From positions 1-29,757 of the forward strand of contig CAMCXB010000027.1 in the NCBI GenBank assembly GCA_945883145.1: a stretch of DNA of 29,757 nt, written 5' to 3'. Positions 1 through 7,601 of the stretch are shown piece after piece (the stretch's first letter is position 1; each line of letters opens with the position of its first letter). The stretch comes from Bordetella parapertussis. GTDB lineage: Bacteria > Pseudomonadota > Gammaproteobacteria > Burkholderiales > Burkholderiaceae_D. The notes beneath the pieces are model-generated. The model made no database searches. It was not told the DNA's origin and saw only the letters and a list, made by a program, of their open reading frames with translations. A program made the translations under genes and the position numbers.

Positions 1-1025
1 AGTTGGTACGTAAATCTTTGATACGGGATTGGTCTAATACATAAGAACGGATCTGATGTCCCCAACCGATATCTGTTTTTGAATCTTCCAATTTTTGTTG
101 CTCACTCATGCGCTTACGTAATTCATGTTCAAACAAACGTGATTTAAGCATCGCCCATGCTTCAGCGCGATTTCTATGCTGACTACGATCGTTTTGACAC
201 TGCACGACAATTCCAGTGGGACCATGAGTTAAACGCACAGCAGAATCGGTTTTATTAATGTGCTGACCACCTGCACCGGATGCACGATAGGTATCGATAC
301 GTACATCAGCAGGATTGATATCAATCTCTATCGATTCATCAACTTCGGGATAGACAAACAAACTCGAGAAAGAAGTGTGACGACCGTTGGCCGAATCAAA
401 AGGGGATTTACGTACTAGACGATGAACACCAGTTTCAGTGCGCAGAAAACCGTAAGCATATTCGCCTTCAATTTTTAGCGTGGCAGTTTTAATGCCGGCC
501 ACGTCACCATCGGATTGTTCCAGAATTTCTGCTTTAAAGCCTTTGCGTTCTGCATAGCGTAAGTACTGACGCAATAGCATCGAAGCCCAGTCTTGCGCTT
601 CAGTGCCGCCAGCGCCCGCTTGAATATCGACAAAGCAGCTGTTCTTATCCAGAGGATTAGAAAACATACGGCGAAACTCCATGAGCTCCACTTGCTTTTG
701 TAAGTCATGTGCATCCGTCTCAACCGCAACTAAGGTCTCTTCATCATTCTCATCCTTAGCCATGCCAAATAAATCGGCGGCATCACGCAGACCACTGGCA
801 ATCGAGGTTAATGAATCGACAACGGCTTCTAAGGATTTTTTTTCTTTGCCAAGATCCTGTGCACGTTTGGGGTCTTCCCAGACTTTAGGATCTTCGAGTT
901 CGGCGTTGACTTGTTCTAGCTTCTCTAACTTCAGATCGAAGTCAAAGATACCTCCGCAGGTCGGATTCGCGTGCTGACAAGTCGGTCAATAGCGAAGAGA
1001 GGGCGTTTAGACGTTCAGCTTCCAT
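1..1025 (-). CDS. prfB: Peptide chain release factor 2 (RF2), 3' end cut by the window, needs +1 frameshift
   Basis: RF2 reads UGA and UAA stop codons in the ribosomal A site and triggers release of the finished peptide. About 341 residues are visible: 27 codons in the first frame, then the rest after a +1 shift at an in-frame TGA. Recognition comes from the SPF stop-reading motif (bases 406-398, within VRKSPFDS) and the GGQ peptidyl-transferase motif (bases 271-263, within SGAGGQHINKTDS). The reading stops at SRIKDLRTN; family members run roughly 25-30 residues further. The ATG gives MEAERLNALSSLL, the usual betaproteobacterial beginning. In related genomes recJ and prfB are close neighbours and lysS usually follows; here three foreign-looking genes separate recJ from prfB. 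A TATAAT lies 30 bases upstream of the ATG, so prfB probably has its own promoter. Identity is nearly certain. Confidence 0.97.
941..955 (-). other. Programmed +1 ribosomal frameshift site in prfB
   Basis: On the minus strand the sequence reads GGAGG TAT CTT TGA C. The internal Shine-Dalgarno-like GGAGG sits three bases before CTT, and the in-frame TGA at bases 944-942 is codon 28. Skipping the T before GAC joins RRYL to DFDLKLEKL, which continues as RF2. This is the classic autoregulatory site: when RF2 is scarce the ribosome pauses at UGA and shifts to +1, restoring RF2. All expected parts are present. Confidence 0.96.
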
Positions 1026-1054
1026 GGATTTCAAGGCTCGCAGTAAAGCCCAAG

Positions 1055-1060
1055 ATTATA
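1055..1060 (-). promoter_or_regulatory. Candidate -10 element for prfB
   Basis: The minus strand reads GGTATAATCTTGG, a perfect TATAAT about 30 bases before the prfB ATG. No convincing TTGACA-like element lies 16-18 bases upstream, so only the -10 is claimed. It would give prfB its own transcription start downstream of the inserted effector gene. No clear Shine-Dalgarno sequence precedes the ATG. Confidence 0.5.
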
Positions 1061-1151
1061 CCTGAGTGAGCTTTTGTAGACGGAGGGAAGTCATGTGGGT
1101 TTGTGATGCGAGGAGTTTGCTAAGTAATTAGGAAAATGAAGTAAAACGGTA

Positions 1152-2414
1152 TCAGTTAATTAGTGAGGATGTGCTTTTTTCAACACCGGATGGTGAGCTA
1201 GCAGAAGAAGATTCTGATGAAATAGTAGATTTTTGAGAAGCGGTATCAGGTAGTACAGTCTGGGTGTTTGAATAGTCATAAAACGGCTGAAAAGAACTTG
1301 TGAAATGTCTAGATTGATAGCCTCTGGTTACGCCATTGAGAAGAGGGTTATCATTTTTATTTGCTATGAAGGTCGGTCCTAGATGTTGTGGTATTCCTAC
1401 TTTTTCTGAAGTAAAAAAATTAGCTAATCGAGCTATTTTCTTTTGATTTTTTTCACCACTGACGATATCGCCTTTTTGACGAATGATTTTTTGTATGTTT
1501 AGATTCTCTAAGGTTATGCATCCATTTTTTTCTAAATCTTTTATAGCAGCCTGTCCAAGTGCAGCAGGGTTATAACAAACAGATTTAATACCAAGTTTCA
1601 TTCCAACATAATTTGCTAGGCCACCTCCCATAGATTGTCCAGTTACTGTAATTTCCGCTCCTGTTTCTTTTCTCAATTCAGCTGCAAGTTTAGCTGCCTG
1701 CTCATAAGCAGCTGGAACTTTTGTTTTATTTAATACCTGAGCTATATCGACTTTGATCTGCTTCATAGTCATTCGACCAACACCAGTTGATCCAAAGCAT
1801 AGGGCATATTTCCCAGGCGTACTACCTAAAGGCTTTAACTCGGCATAAAGTCCTGTTTTTGAATCTCGAAAAACACCTGTTAGAGGGTCAAGGTTTGTAC
1901 TAAATGGCGAGCCTGCTAACAATCTTTCAAGATTTGATGGTTTTCTTTCTCCGCTTAGTGTTTTATATCCCGTTAAAGCTTGTAGTTTTTTTTCATCATC
2001 AATTGCTTCATTTTTTTCAGACAAGGCACTTCTCTCAGATTTAAATTTCTTCCAATCTTCTCTTACGGTAGGATCATTTTGTGTTGAATCATATTTATCG
2101 TGATATTTAAAAACAGATCTCTCAAAGTTTAGAAGGGCATTATAAACATCCGCAGTTTCGGCTCGAACTTCAGAGAATTTTCCGTCTTTATAGGGAGTTT
2201 GTGGATCGCTAAGCATTGCGCGATTAATATTTACATAGGTCTTTGCTGCTTGTTGAGGATTATTGAACGCTGTTTTTGGTAAAGTGAATTGCTTTTGTTT
2301 TTCAAAGCTAGCAATTCCAGAAGGCTTTTTACTCTGAGTTTGATCGGTATTACTAGGATTAACTTGGCTTGTATCAGTTATACGCAAGTTAGGGCTTGAG
2401 CTAGTTCTATCCAT
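1152..2414 (-). CDS. Putative type III secreted effector with class-3-lipase-like (alpha/beta hydrolase) domain
   Basis: A 420-residue protein with no signal peptide. Residues 1-45 are polar and rich in Ser, Thr, Asn and Gln, as is common for type III secretion signals. A hydrolase core spans about residues 195-350. The nucleophile elbow is VTGQSMGGGLANY with Ser261, and an NPAALG strand follows it. A GDIVSG stretch gives Asp316 and QHLGP gives His344, in the order and spacing of the Ser-Asp-His triad of class 3 lipases. The last 30 residues are very Ser-rich. It lies 18 bases after the second of two CesT-like chaperone genes, all on one strand, which is the usual arrangement for an effector and its chaperones. 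The region is much more AT-rich than flanking recJ and prfB (one line here counts 30% GC). The effector role is inferred from context; the lipase-like fold is well supported. The substrate is unknown. Confidence 0.68.
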   Translation of the reverse strand: MDRTSSSPNLRITDTSQVNPSNTDQTQSKKPSGIASFEKQKQFTLPKTAFNNPQQAAKTYVNINRAMLSDPQTPYKDGKFSEVRAETADVYNALLNFERSVFKYHDKYDSTQNDPTVREDWKKFKSERSALSEKNEAIDDEKKLQALTGYKTLSGERKPSNLERLLAGSPFSTNLDPLTGVFRDSKTGLYAELKPLGSTPGKYALCFGSTGVGRMTMKQIKVDIAQVLNKTKVPAAYEQAAKLAAELRKETGAEITVTGQSMGGGLANYVGMKLGIKSVCYNPAALGQAAIKDLEKNGCITLENLNIQKIIRQKGDIVSGEKNQKKIARLANFFTSEKVGIPQHLGPTFIANKNDNPLLNGVTRGYQSRHFTSSFQPFYDYSNTQTVLPDTASQKSTISSESSSASSPSGVEKSTSSLIN

Positions 2415-2432
2415 GGTATGTCTCTTTGTTAT

Positions 2433-2834
2433 TTATTGAAGTGATGTGTTATCCATATCAATTAATAAGGCATTCCTCATACCCGATGCAATTTCAAAAA
2501 ACTCATCTAAGGCTAGATTAAAATTGTCTGTATCTAAATCAGAGATTAATAAATTTCTGCAAACAGATAGTGTTTCTTCTTCATGATTTTTTGCTATCCA
2601 ACATTCATGATTGCCATAACTAAGACTGTTTAACTCTAAAGCGGACCATAAAAGAGGAAGTACATTCGTTTCTGAAATGGGTGCCACAGGCGCAGATAAA
2701 TGACAGACCTCACTATTGTTGGTGATATCAAGTGTGATGGGTGGATGATTTATTTTTTCTAATGTAATTGAGCCATATTCACCTAATAAATCATTAGGAA
2801 TTCTAGGTCTTAAAAATTCATTAATTTTTTCCAT
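2433..2834 (-). CDS. CesT-like type III secretion chaperone (second copy)
   Basis: A small acidic protein of 133 residues. It shows the pattern of class I type III chaperones: an N-terminal helix, a beta core, then the conserved LLWSALELNS helix followed by a CW-x-A strand and a closing helix near LALDEFFEIA. It aligns by eye with the next gene upstream: both have a CHL-x-AP strand, an ALELNS helix and a CW-x-A strand in the same order. Such dimers bind the N-terminal region of an effector and keep it ready for secretion. It lies 33 bases after the first chaperone and 18 bases before the effector, so the three are probably one transcript. One line inside it counts 27% GC, well below neighbouring core genes. 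It is more diverged from the consensus than its partner, so this call leans partly on context. Confidence 0.6.
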   Translation of the reverse strand: MEKINEFLRPRIPNDLLGEYGSITLEKINHPPITLDITNNSEVCHLSAPVAPISETNVLPLLWSALELNSLSYGNHECWIAKNHEEETLSVCRNLLISDLDTDNFNLALDEFFEIASGMRNALLIDMDNTSLQ

Positions 2835-2867
2835 CGTTAATCTCGCTTAGTTTTATTTTCATTTAAT

Positions 2868-3326
2868 TCAAGCTAATTGTTGATAATTAGTTTGACTAGC
2901 TGTCTGTTGGATTGGAATGTTATCTAGTTGAGGCGAATTTTCCGCAAACAGCGATGTTGTTATTCCTATTGCAGAAATATAATTTTGTATGGTGTTTTGA
3001 AAGCTGACTTGATCGCCACGCGCTAGATTAAAGTCATAGCGCAGACACAGCATATTTAATTCATCTTCCCAAGCTAACCAACAGCCACCTAATGGGATGC
3101 CATAGCTATTTAATTCCAAGGCTTGAATGAATAATGCTTCTAAATCGTCATACGGTAATGAAGGCAGGGGAGCATATAAATGACAAATCGGTTTTTGCTC
3201 GGAGAGGGAAATTAAAATCGGTGAATGATGTTCTGTTTCTATGAATACACCATCATTTTCATCCAGTTTTAAATCCGGATGAATGGCATAAAGCCAGTGA
3301 TCTAGTTGAAGGCGATAGTCCTGCAT
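2868..3326 (-). CDS. CesT-like type III secretion chaperone (first copy)
   Basis: A 152-residue acidic protein, first gene of the three-gene cassette. The fold signature of Tir/CesT-family chaperones is clear: an N-terminal helix (YRLQLDHWLYAI), a beta strand with the CHLYAPLP stretch, the LFIQALELNSYG helix, a GGCWLAWEDELNMLCLRY strand pair, then a final helix near IQNYISAIG. The C-terminal 25 residues are polar and look disordered. The start is backed by GGGAGC about 9 bases before the ATG. The expected job is to bind the downstream lipase-like protein as a dimer or as a heterodimer with the second copy, which is inference from gene order. No secretion apparatus, translocon or transcription regulator gene is visible nearby, so the cassette would depend on a system encoded elsewhere. 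Confidence 0.68.
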   Translation of the reverse strand: MQDYRLQLDHWLYAIHPDLKLDENDGVFIETEHHSPILISLSEQKPICHLYAPLPSLPYDDLEALFIQALELNSYGIPLGGCWLAWEDELNMLCLRYDFNLARGDQVSFQNTIQNYISAIGITTSLFAENSPQLDNIPIQQTASQTNYQQLA

Positions 3327-3342
3327 AAGACTGCTCCCATTT

Positions 3343-3376
3343 ATTTATCTGAATTGATTTATTAATCAAGATAAAT
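3343..3376. promoter_or_regulatory. AT-rich imperfect inverted repeat upstream of the chaperone-effector cassette
   Basis: Outer arms ATTTATCT (3343-3350) and AGATAAAT (3369-3376) match perfectly. Inside, TTGATT (3354-3359) and AATCAA (3364-3369) also pair around TATT. The element sits 17 bases before the first chaperone ATG, in the 124-base gap after recJ. It lacks the GC-rich stem and U-run of an intrinsic terminator, so an operator or leader structure for the cassette is more likely. I see no Hrp-box or PIP-box match in the gap. Confidence 0.4.
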
Positions 3377-3450
3377 CGCCAATGGGGAGTTTGTCTAATA
3401 GGCTGATGTACTATGCCAGTGTTTTTTTACAACGGTTTTTGTGGTGGATT

Positions 3451-5145
3451 TTATACAGCTTCGGCGTATTCCAGCAGTAATTGGACTTTAGTTCGTCCGT
3501 TATATTCATTCGCATCTAAGCGATATGCTGCCTGTATTTTTCTAGGTAATTCTTCAGTGCGATTAAACCAAATTGCATCAAATTGTTGTCCATCTTTTTC
3601 TAAAAATAATTTGAGATGTTTTTCTTTCAGTATTTTTTGATTTAATACTTGGAATTGATTATTAAAAATGGGTGGTGCAAATCCTTGTCCCCATACCTGC
3701 GTTTCTAGCAAGGAAATAAAATCTAAGTTGAAATCGGAAATTTCTAATTCACCATCAGTTTCTAAAACATGCTCAAGTTGAATGGACGTTAACCATTCTT
3801 TACCAACTTGTTCAAATGTCGTTAAAAACTCTTCAAAATCTTTTTCTTGTAAGGACAGACCCGCTGCCATCGCATGTCCACCAAATTTATCGATGAGATG
3901 CGGTGCACGTTTTGAAACCAAATCTAAAGCATCGCGCAAATGAAATCCTGGAATCGATCGACCTGATCCTTTAATCATGCCATTTCCAGCTGGTGCAAAA
4001 GTAATCGTAGGACGAAAATATTTTTCTTTTAAACGTGAAGCCACAATACCAATCACACCCTGATGCCATTGCTCGTTAAATAAACAGAGCGTGGCACTAG
4101 CTTGTGGATTGATATTTTCCAGAGTTTGCATCGCTGCTTCTTGCATCTCGCTCTCGATAGAGCGCCGCTCGCGATTAATGTTATCGAGCTGACTAGCTAT
4201 CTCTGCAGCACGTCCTAGATCATCAGTCAGTAAACACTCTATGCCTAGCGACATATCGGCTAATCTGCCTGCTGCATTTAAACGTGGACCAACTGTGAAA
4301 CCAAGATCGATGGCTTTTACTTGTAGCGTTTCTTTGCCTGCGACGCGAAACAAAGCGTTAATACCTGCACAGGCATGGCCAGTCCGTATGCGTTGCAAAC
4401 CCTGTGCTACTAAAACGCGGTTATTTGCGTCAAGCTTCACCACATCAGCAACTGTTCCGAGCGCAACGAGATCCAATAACTTATCGAGCCGAGGTTGATT
4501 TTGTGCTTCAAAATGACCACGCAAACGCAACTCTGCACGTAAAGCCATCAACACATAAAACATCACACCGACACCGGCTAGATTTTTACTCGGGAAGTTG
4601 CAATGTGGTTGATTGGGATTAACGATGACAGCTGCTGCAGGTAAGTGATCACCAGGTAAGTGATGATCTGTCACGACGACCTCAATCCCTAATTCCTGCG
4701 CTGCTGCAACGCCTTCCACACTGGCGATACCGTTATCCACAGTGATGATGATGTCAGGTGATTTTAATTCCGCAGCGAGTGCCACTATTTCTGGTGTTAA
4801 TCCATAACCATATTCAAATCGATTAGGGACCAGATAATCAACTTGTGCACCCATGCTGCGTAAGCCCCGCACTGCTACAGCACATGCAGTCGCGCCATCA
4901 CAATCATAGTCAGCTACGACGAGTAGTTTTTGTTCAGCTTCAATTGCATCCGCTAGAAATAGCGCAGCATCATCTACCTGCAACAACGCTTGCGGTGGGA
5001 TTAAGGCATTCAATCCCGTTGACAGTTCTTTAACATCGTTGACTCCTCGTGCCACCAGTACGCGTGCAAGGACTGGATGCAACCCTTGTTGGCTCAGCAG
5101 AGCAGCGTGTCGAACAGAATAGGGACGAACAGCGAGACGTGTCAT
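3451..5145 (-). CDS. recJ: Single-stranded-DNA-specific 5'-3' exonuclease RecJ
   Basis: RecJ degrades single-stranded DNA from the 5' end in RecF-pathway recombination, mismatch repair and base-excision repair, using Mn or Mg ions. The 564-residue length is normal. The DHH-family motifs are all present: VADYDCDG (about residues 77-84), TVDNGI (135-140), VTDHHLPGD (158-166) and GTVADVVKL. The DHHA1 part follows with GSGRSIPGFHLRDAL and FGGHAMAAGL. The ATG overlaps the stop of the upstream RpfE-type gene by four bases, so translation is probably coupled. In related genomes prfB comes next; here a type III effector cassette intervenes. Nothing in the protein looks damaged. Confidence 0.97.
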   Translation of the reverse strand: MTRLAVRPYSVRHAALLSQQGLHPVLARVLVARGVNDVKELSTGLNALIPPQALLQVDDAALFLADAIEAEQKLLVVADYDCDGATACAVAVRGLRSMGAQVDYLVPNRFEYGYGLTPEIVALAAELKSPDIIITVDNGIASVEGVAAAQELGIEVVVTDHHLPGDHLPAAAVIVNPNQPHCNFPSKNLAGVGVMFYVLMALRAELRLRGHFEAQNQPRLDKLLDLVALGTVADVVKLDANNRVLVAQGLQRIRTGHACAGINALFRVAGKETLQVKAIDLGFTVGPRLNAAGRLADMSLGIECLLTDDLGRAAEIASQLDNINRERRSIESEMQEAAMQTLENINPQASATLCLFNEQWHQGVIGIVASRLKEKYFRPTITFAPAGNGMIKGSGRSIPGFHLRDALDLVSKRAPHLIDKFGGHAMAAGLSLQEKDFEEFLTTFEQVGKEWLTSIQLEHVLETDGELEISDFNLDFISLLETQVWGQGFAPPIFNNQFQVLNQKILKEKHLKLFLEKDGQQFDAIWFNRTEELPRKIQAAYRLDANEYNGRTKVQLLLEYAEAV

Positions 5146-6164
5146 GGTACGAGACGTTTGAGTGAATCTTTAGCCCAGAATTTTCGCATAGAGAGCGAAG
5201 TGATCTGCCAATGCTGTAAGCGATCTGTATCGGAGAGGTGTAAAGACACTTTCTTTATGCGCCCCTCGCGCAGACTTGTTGCCAGTGGTGCAAACCATGT
5301 TTTATCAAGTTCAGCATAGGCAGAGAGCCAGCTTGCCCAGTCTGCATGCAGTGCTGATGGAATGAGTTGATCGAGTAATACGGTCTGTGAACTTGCTTCG
5401 GCTTGATGTGCTGTTTGAAAATCCACAAAACTTTTTTGTGACCGCAGATGGTGTGGTTGATATTGTTGAAGAAAACTATCAACCAACACTGCACATCCTT
5501 CAGATGCAGTTTGCATGTGTGATGCGCCACCCCATAACCACACTGTGTTGATGCGTGGTTTACCTTCTGCTTCACGTTTTTCATTGATAGCGCTGGTGTG
5601 CCAAAGCATTTGTAATTCATTTTGAATTTTGCGCCACGCTCGATCACCTTCACCGCGTGGTAGCCAAACATCTATATTGTGGCCACACACGACATCAGGA
5701 GTGCAAGTGCGCAGTGTCTGCCATTCATCAGCGCGTAAAAACCAATAATTGGGATGGCCATATTTGAGTGACATGCCCGACTCAGTGATCAGTGATAGTG
5801 CTGACTCAAATAATGCACGTGATTCACTTTCAGTGAGTTGAAGTTCACGGCTATCTGTTAAAACCAAATGGTCGCGAGCGATATGCAAGCTAGCAGGTTG
5901 GCAAATAAACCAGTGTCCTTCATGCGCAGGCAGAGCTAGCTTTTGCATGAGTAAATGCGCAATTGCAGGACTATTTTCTTCCTGTTGTGACAGCCAACAT
6001 TCATGCGGCAGAGCAGGATTAAAGGGCGCACTATCCTGATGACGCTTCAAACTAGCCTTGGCAAGTAGGCTAGCCAATCCCGGTGCTTGTAGGGCAGCGA
6101 GCAGATCTTTTGCATGCTCAGCAGGAGGAAAGGCAAAGGGGAGAATGAGATCCAGATTTGTCAT
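5142..6164 (-). CDS. RpfE-type / phosphoglycerate-mutase-like conserved protein upstream of recJ
   Basis: A 340-residue soluble protein. I recognise it as the family usually found directly upstream of recJ in beta- and gammaproteobacteria, annotated as 'regulatory protein, RpfE type' or as a cofactor-independent phosphoglycerate-mutase-like protein. Supporting features are the INTVWLWGGASH stretch, the N-terminal LPFAFPPAEHAKDLL and the four-base overlap with recJ. In Xanthomonas the rpf pathogenicity-regulation cluster includes rpfE beside recJ and prfB, but the biochemical function is not settled. I chose the ATG at 6164 (MTNLDLILPF). The frame stays open to a TTG at 6182, but that extension overlaps a candidate -10 element. 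No Shine-Dalgarno is seen before the ATG. Family assignment is from memory of context and motif, so confidence is moderate. Confidence 0.62.
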   Translation of the reverse strand: MTNLDLILPFAFPPAEHAKDLLAALQAPGLASLLAKASLKRHQDSAPFNPALPHECWLSQQEENSPAIAHLLMQKLALPAHEGHWFICQPASLHIARDHLVLTDSRELQLTESESRALFESALSLITESGMSLKYGHPNYWFLRADEWQTLRTCTPDVVCGHNIDVWLPRGEGDRAWRKIQNELQMLWHTSAINEKREAEGKPRINTVWLWGGASHMQTASEGCAVLVDSFLQQYQPHHLRSQKSFVDFQTAHQAEASSQTVLLDQLIPSALHADWASWLSAYAELDKTWFAPLATSLREGRIKKVSLHLSDTDRLQHWQITSLSMRKFWAKDSLKRLVP

Positions 6165-6170
6165 GGCGCG

Positions 6171-6176
6171 ATTGTA
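6171..6176 (-). promoter_or_regulatory. Candidate -10 element close to the RpfE-type start
   Basis: The minus strand reads TACAAT six bases before the ATG at 6164. If used, transcription would begin at or within a base or two of the ATG, giving a leaderless or nearly leaderless mRNA. This fits the absence of a Shine-Dalgarno sequence. The -35 region is not convincing. Confidence 0.3.
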
Positions 6177-6206
6177 TGGCAAACTGCCGCCTAGTCTGTA
6201 ATTGAT

Positions 6207-6266
6207 GCCATTAAATGGCTCGGGCTTAAAGTGGATTGTCTGAATTTTTAGCCTGATTACTCAGGC
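6207..6266. promoter_or_regulatory. Two inverted repeats in the divergent rpfE-type/lolC intergenic region
   Basis: A perfect 13-base palindrome GCCATTAAATGGC lies at 6207-6219. A hairpin GCCTGA-TTAC-TCAGGC lies at 6251-6266. Both sit between two divergent transcription units. Neither is followed by a U-run, so they are not intrinsic terminators. They could be operators or leader structures; this is inference from position only. Confidence 0.3.
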
Positions 6267-6335
6267 ACCTTCCAGAAACGGTTTTTGATTAATTTTTATT
6301 TCGCTCGTTTTTTTTCTCACTATTTGGAGTGTTTG

Positions 6336-7601
6336 TTGGCCTTGTTTAAAAACCTTCCCTTCGAGTGGACCATAGGATTGCGCTACACCCGTGCGGGTAA
6401 GCGTAGTGCACGCAATAGCTTTATTTCCTTTATTTCGCTCATTTCCATGGCTGGCATAGCACTGGGTGTTGCCGCATTAATTGTGGTGCTATCAGTGATG
6501 AATGGATTTCAAAAAGAAGTACGCGATCGTATGTTGTCGGTGTTAGCGCATATTGAAGTGTTTGATGCATCTGGCTCGCTGCCTAATTGGCAACTGACAG
6601 CAGCAGAGGTCATGAAAAACAAACAAGTGCGTGGTGCTGCACCTTATGTAGAAGCGCAAGCGATGGTGGCGTATGACGATAATTTACGTGGTGTTTTAGT
6701 ACGCGGAATTTTGCCGGAAGAAGAAGGTAAGGTCTCTGCAGTGGCAACCCAAGTTAAACGAGGCAGCTTACAAGCTTTGCGTTCGGGTGAATTTAATGTG
6801 GTGATAGGTGGTGAGCTCGCACGTAGTTTGGGTCTGCGTGTGGGAAATAAACTCACCATGATTGCACCACAAGGACAAGTCACACCGGCAGGTGTTTTGC
6901 CGCGCTTAAAACAATTCACCGTCGTGGGTATTTTTGATGCCGGTCATTATGAATATGACTCTTCTTTAGCTTTTATACATTTAGAAGATGGCGAAAAAAT
7001 GTTTCGTCAAAGTGGACCTACTGGATTGCGTTTAAAAATAGAAGACATGCAGCAAGCCCCTGAGGTAGCGCGTAAGCTAAGCCAAACGTTAGAGGGTAAT
7101 TTTTATATACGTGATTGGTCTAAACAAAATCGTAACTGGTTTGCTGCAGTACAAACTGAAAAACGCATGATGTTTATTATTCTTGCACTCATCATTGCGG
7201 TGGCAGCGTTTAATTTAGTTTCTACCTTAGTCATGACGGTGACAGATAAACAAGCAGACATTGCGATCTTGCGTACCTTAGGTGCATCACCTGGATCGAT
7301 CATGAAAATATTTATGATTCAAGGCGCTCTAGTTGGTTTATTAGGTACGTTTATTGGTGTGTCTGGTGGCGTACTTGTGGCATTGAATGTGGATGTGATA
7401 GTGCCCTTTATTGAATCATTATTTGGCGTACAGTTTTTACCACGTGATATTTATCTTATTAGTGCTTTGCCTTCTGATTTACGTTGGCCTGATGTGGGAC
7501 GTATTGCGGGTGTGGCTGTAGTGTTAGCTTTTTTTGCGACTTTATATCCCAGCTGGCGTGCAGCACGTGTTCGCCCTGCAGAAGCATTGAGGTATGAATG
7601 A
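6336..7601 (+). CDS. lolC: Lipoprotein-releasing ABC transporter permease LolC/LolE type
   Basis: Inner-membrane permease that extracts mature lipoproteins and passes them to LolA for delivery to the outer membrane. About 421 residues with the family layout: a cytoplasmic start with FEWTIGLRYTRAGKRSARNS, a first membrane helix (about residues 26-55), a large periplasmic MacB-type domain, and three C-terminal helices (about 278-302, 331-352 and 389-406). It ends at SWRAARVRPAEALRYE, typical of FtsX/LolC. The frame stays open to a TTG at 6285, but the family normally starts just before the LPFEW motif. A GGAG at 6326-6329 lies six bases before the TTG at 6336, which I prefer; TTG 6342 is also possible. 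Only one permease gene precedes lolD, so the transporter may use two copies of it. It overlaps lolD by four bases. Confidence 0.93.
   Translation: MALFKNLPFEWTIGLRYTRAGKRSARNSFISFISLISMAGIALGVAALIVVLSVMNGFQKEVRDRMLSVLAHIEVFDASGSLPNWQLTAAEVMKNKQVRGAAPYVEAQAMVAYDDNLRGVLVRGILPEEEGKVSAVATQVKRGSLQALRSGEFNVVIGGELARSLGLRVGNKLTMIAPQGQVTPAGVLPRLKQFTVVGIFDAGHYEYDSSLAFIHLEDGEKMFRQSGPTGLRLKIEDMQQAPEVARKLSQTLEGNFYIRDWSKQNRNWFAAVQTEKRMMFIILALIIAVAAFNLVSTLVMTVTDKQADIAILRTLGASPGSIMKIFMIQGALVGLLGTFIGVSGGVLVALNVDVIVPFIESLFGVQFLPRDIYLISALPSDLRWPDVGRIAGVAVVLAFFATLYPSWRAARVRPAEALRYE

Noticed and set aside
681..977. Plus-strand Ser-rich open frame
   Set aside because: Antisense to prfB, covering its frameshift site; composition is an artefact of the opposite strand.
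3327..3450. Hrp-box, PIP-box or full sigma-70 promoter for the effector cassette
   Set aside because: TAGACA and AT-rich candidates exist on the minus strand, but no pair with acceptable spacing and match could be assigned.
5255..5671. 138-residue minus-strand open frame
   Set aside because: Lies wholly inside the RpfE-type gene in another frame, with His/Cys/Lys-rich composition and no family resemblance.
6285..6335. N-terminal extension of lolC from a TTG
   Set aside because: Phe/Leu-rich extra residues are not part of the family and no ribosome site precedes the TTG; a GGAG supports a later TTG.
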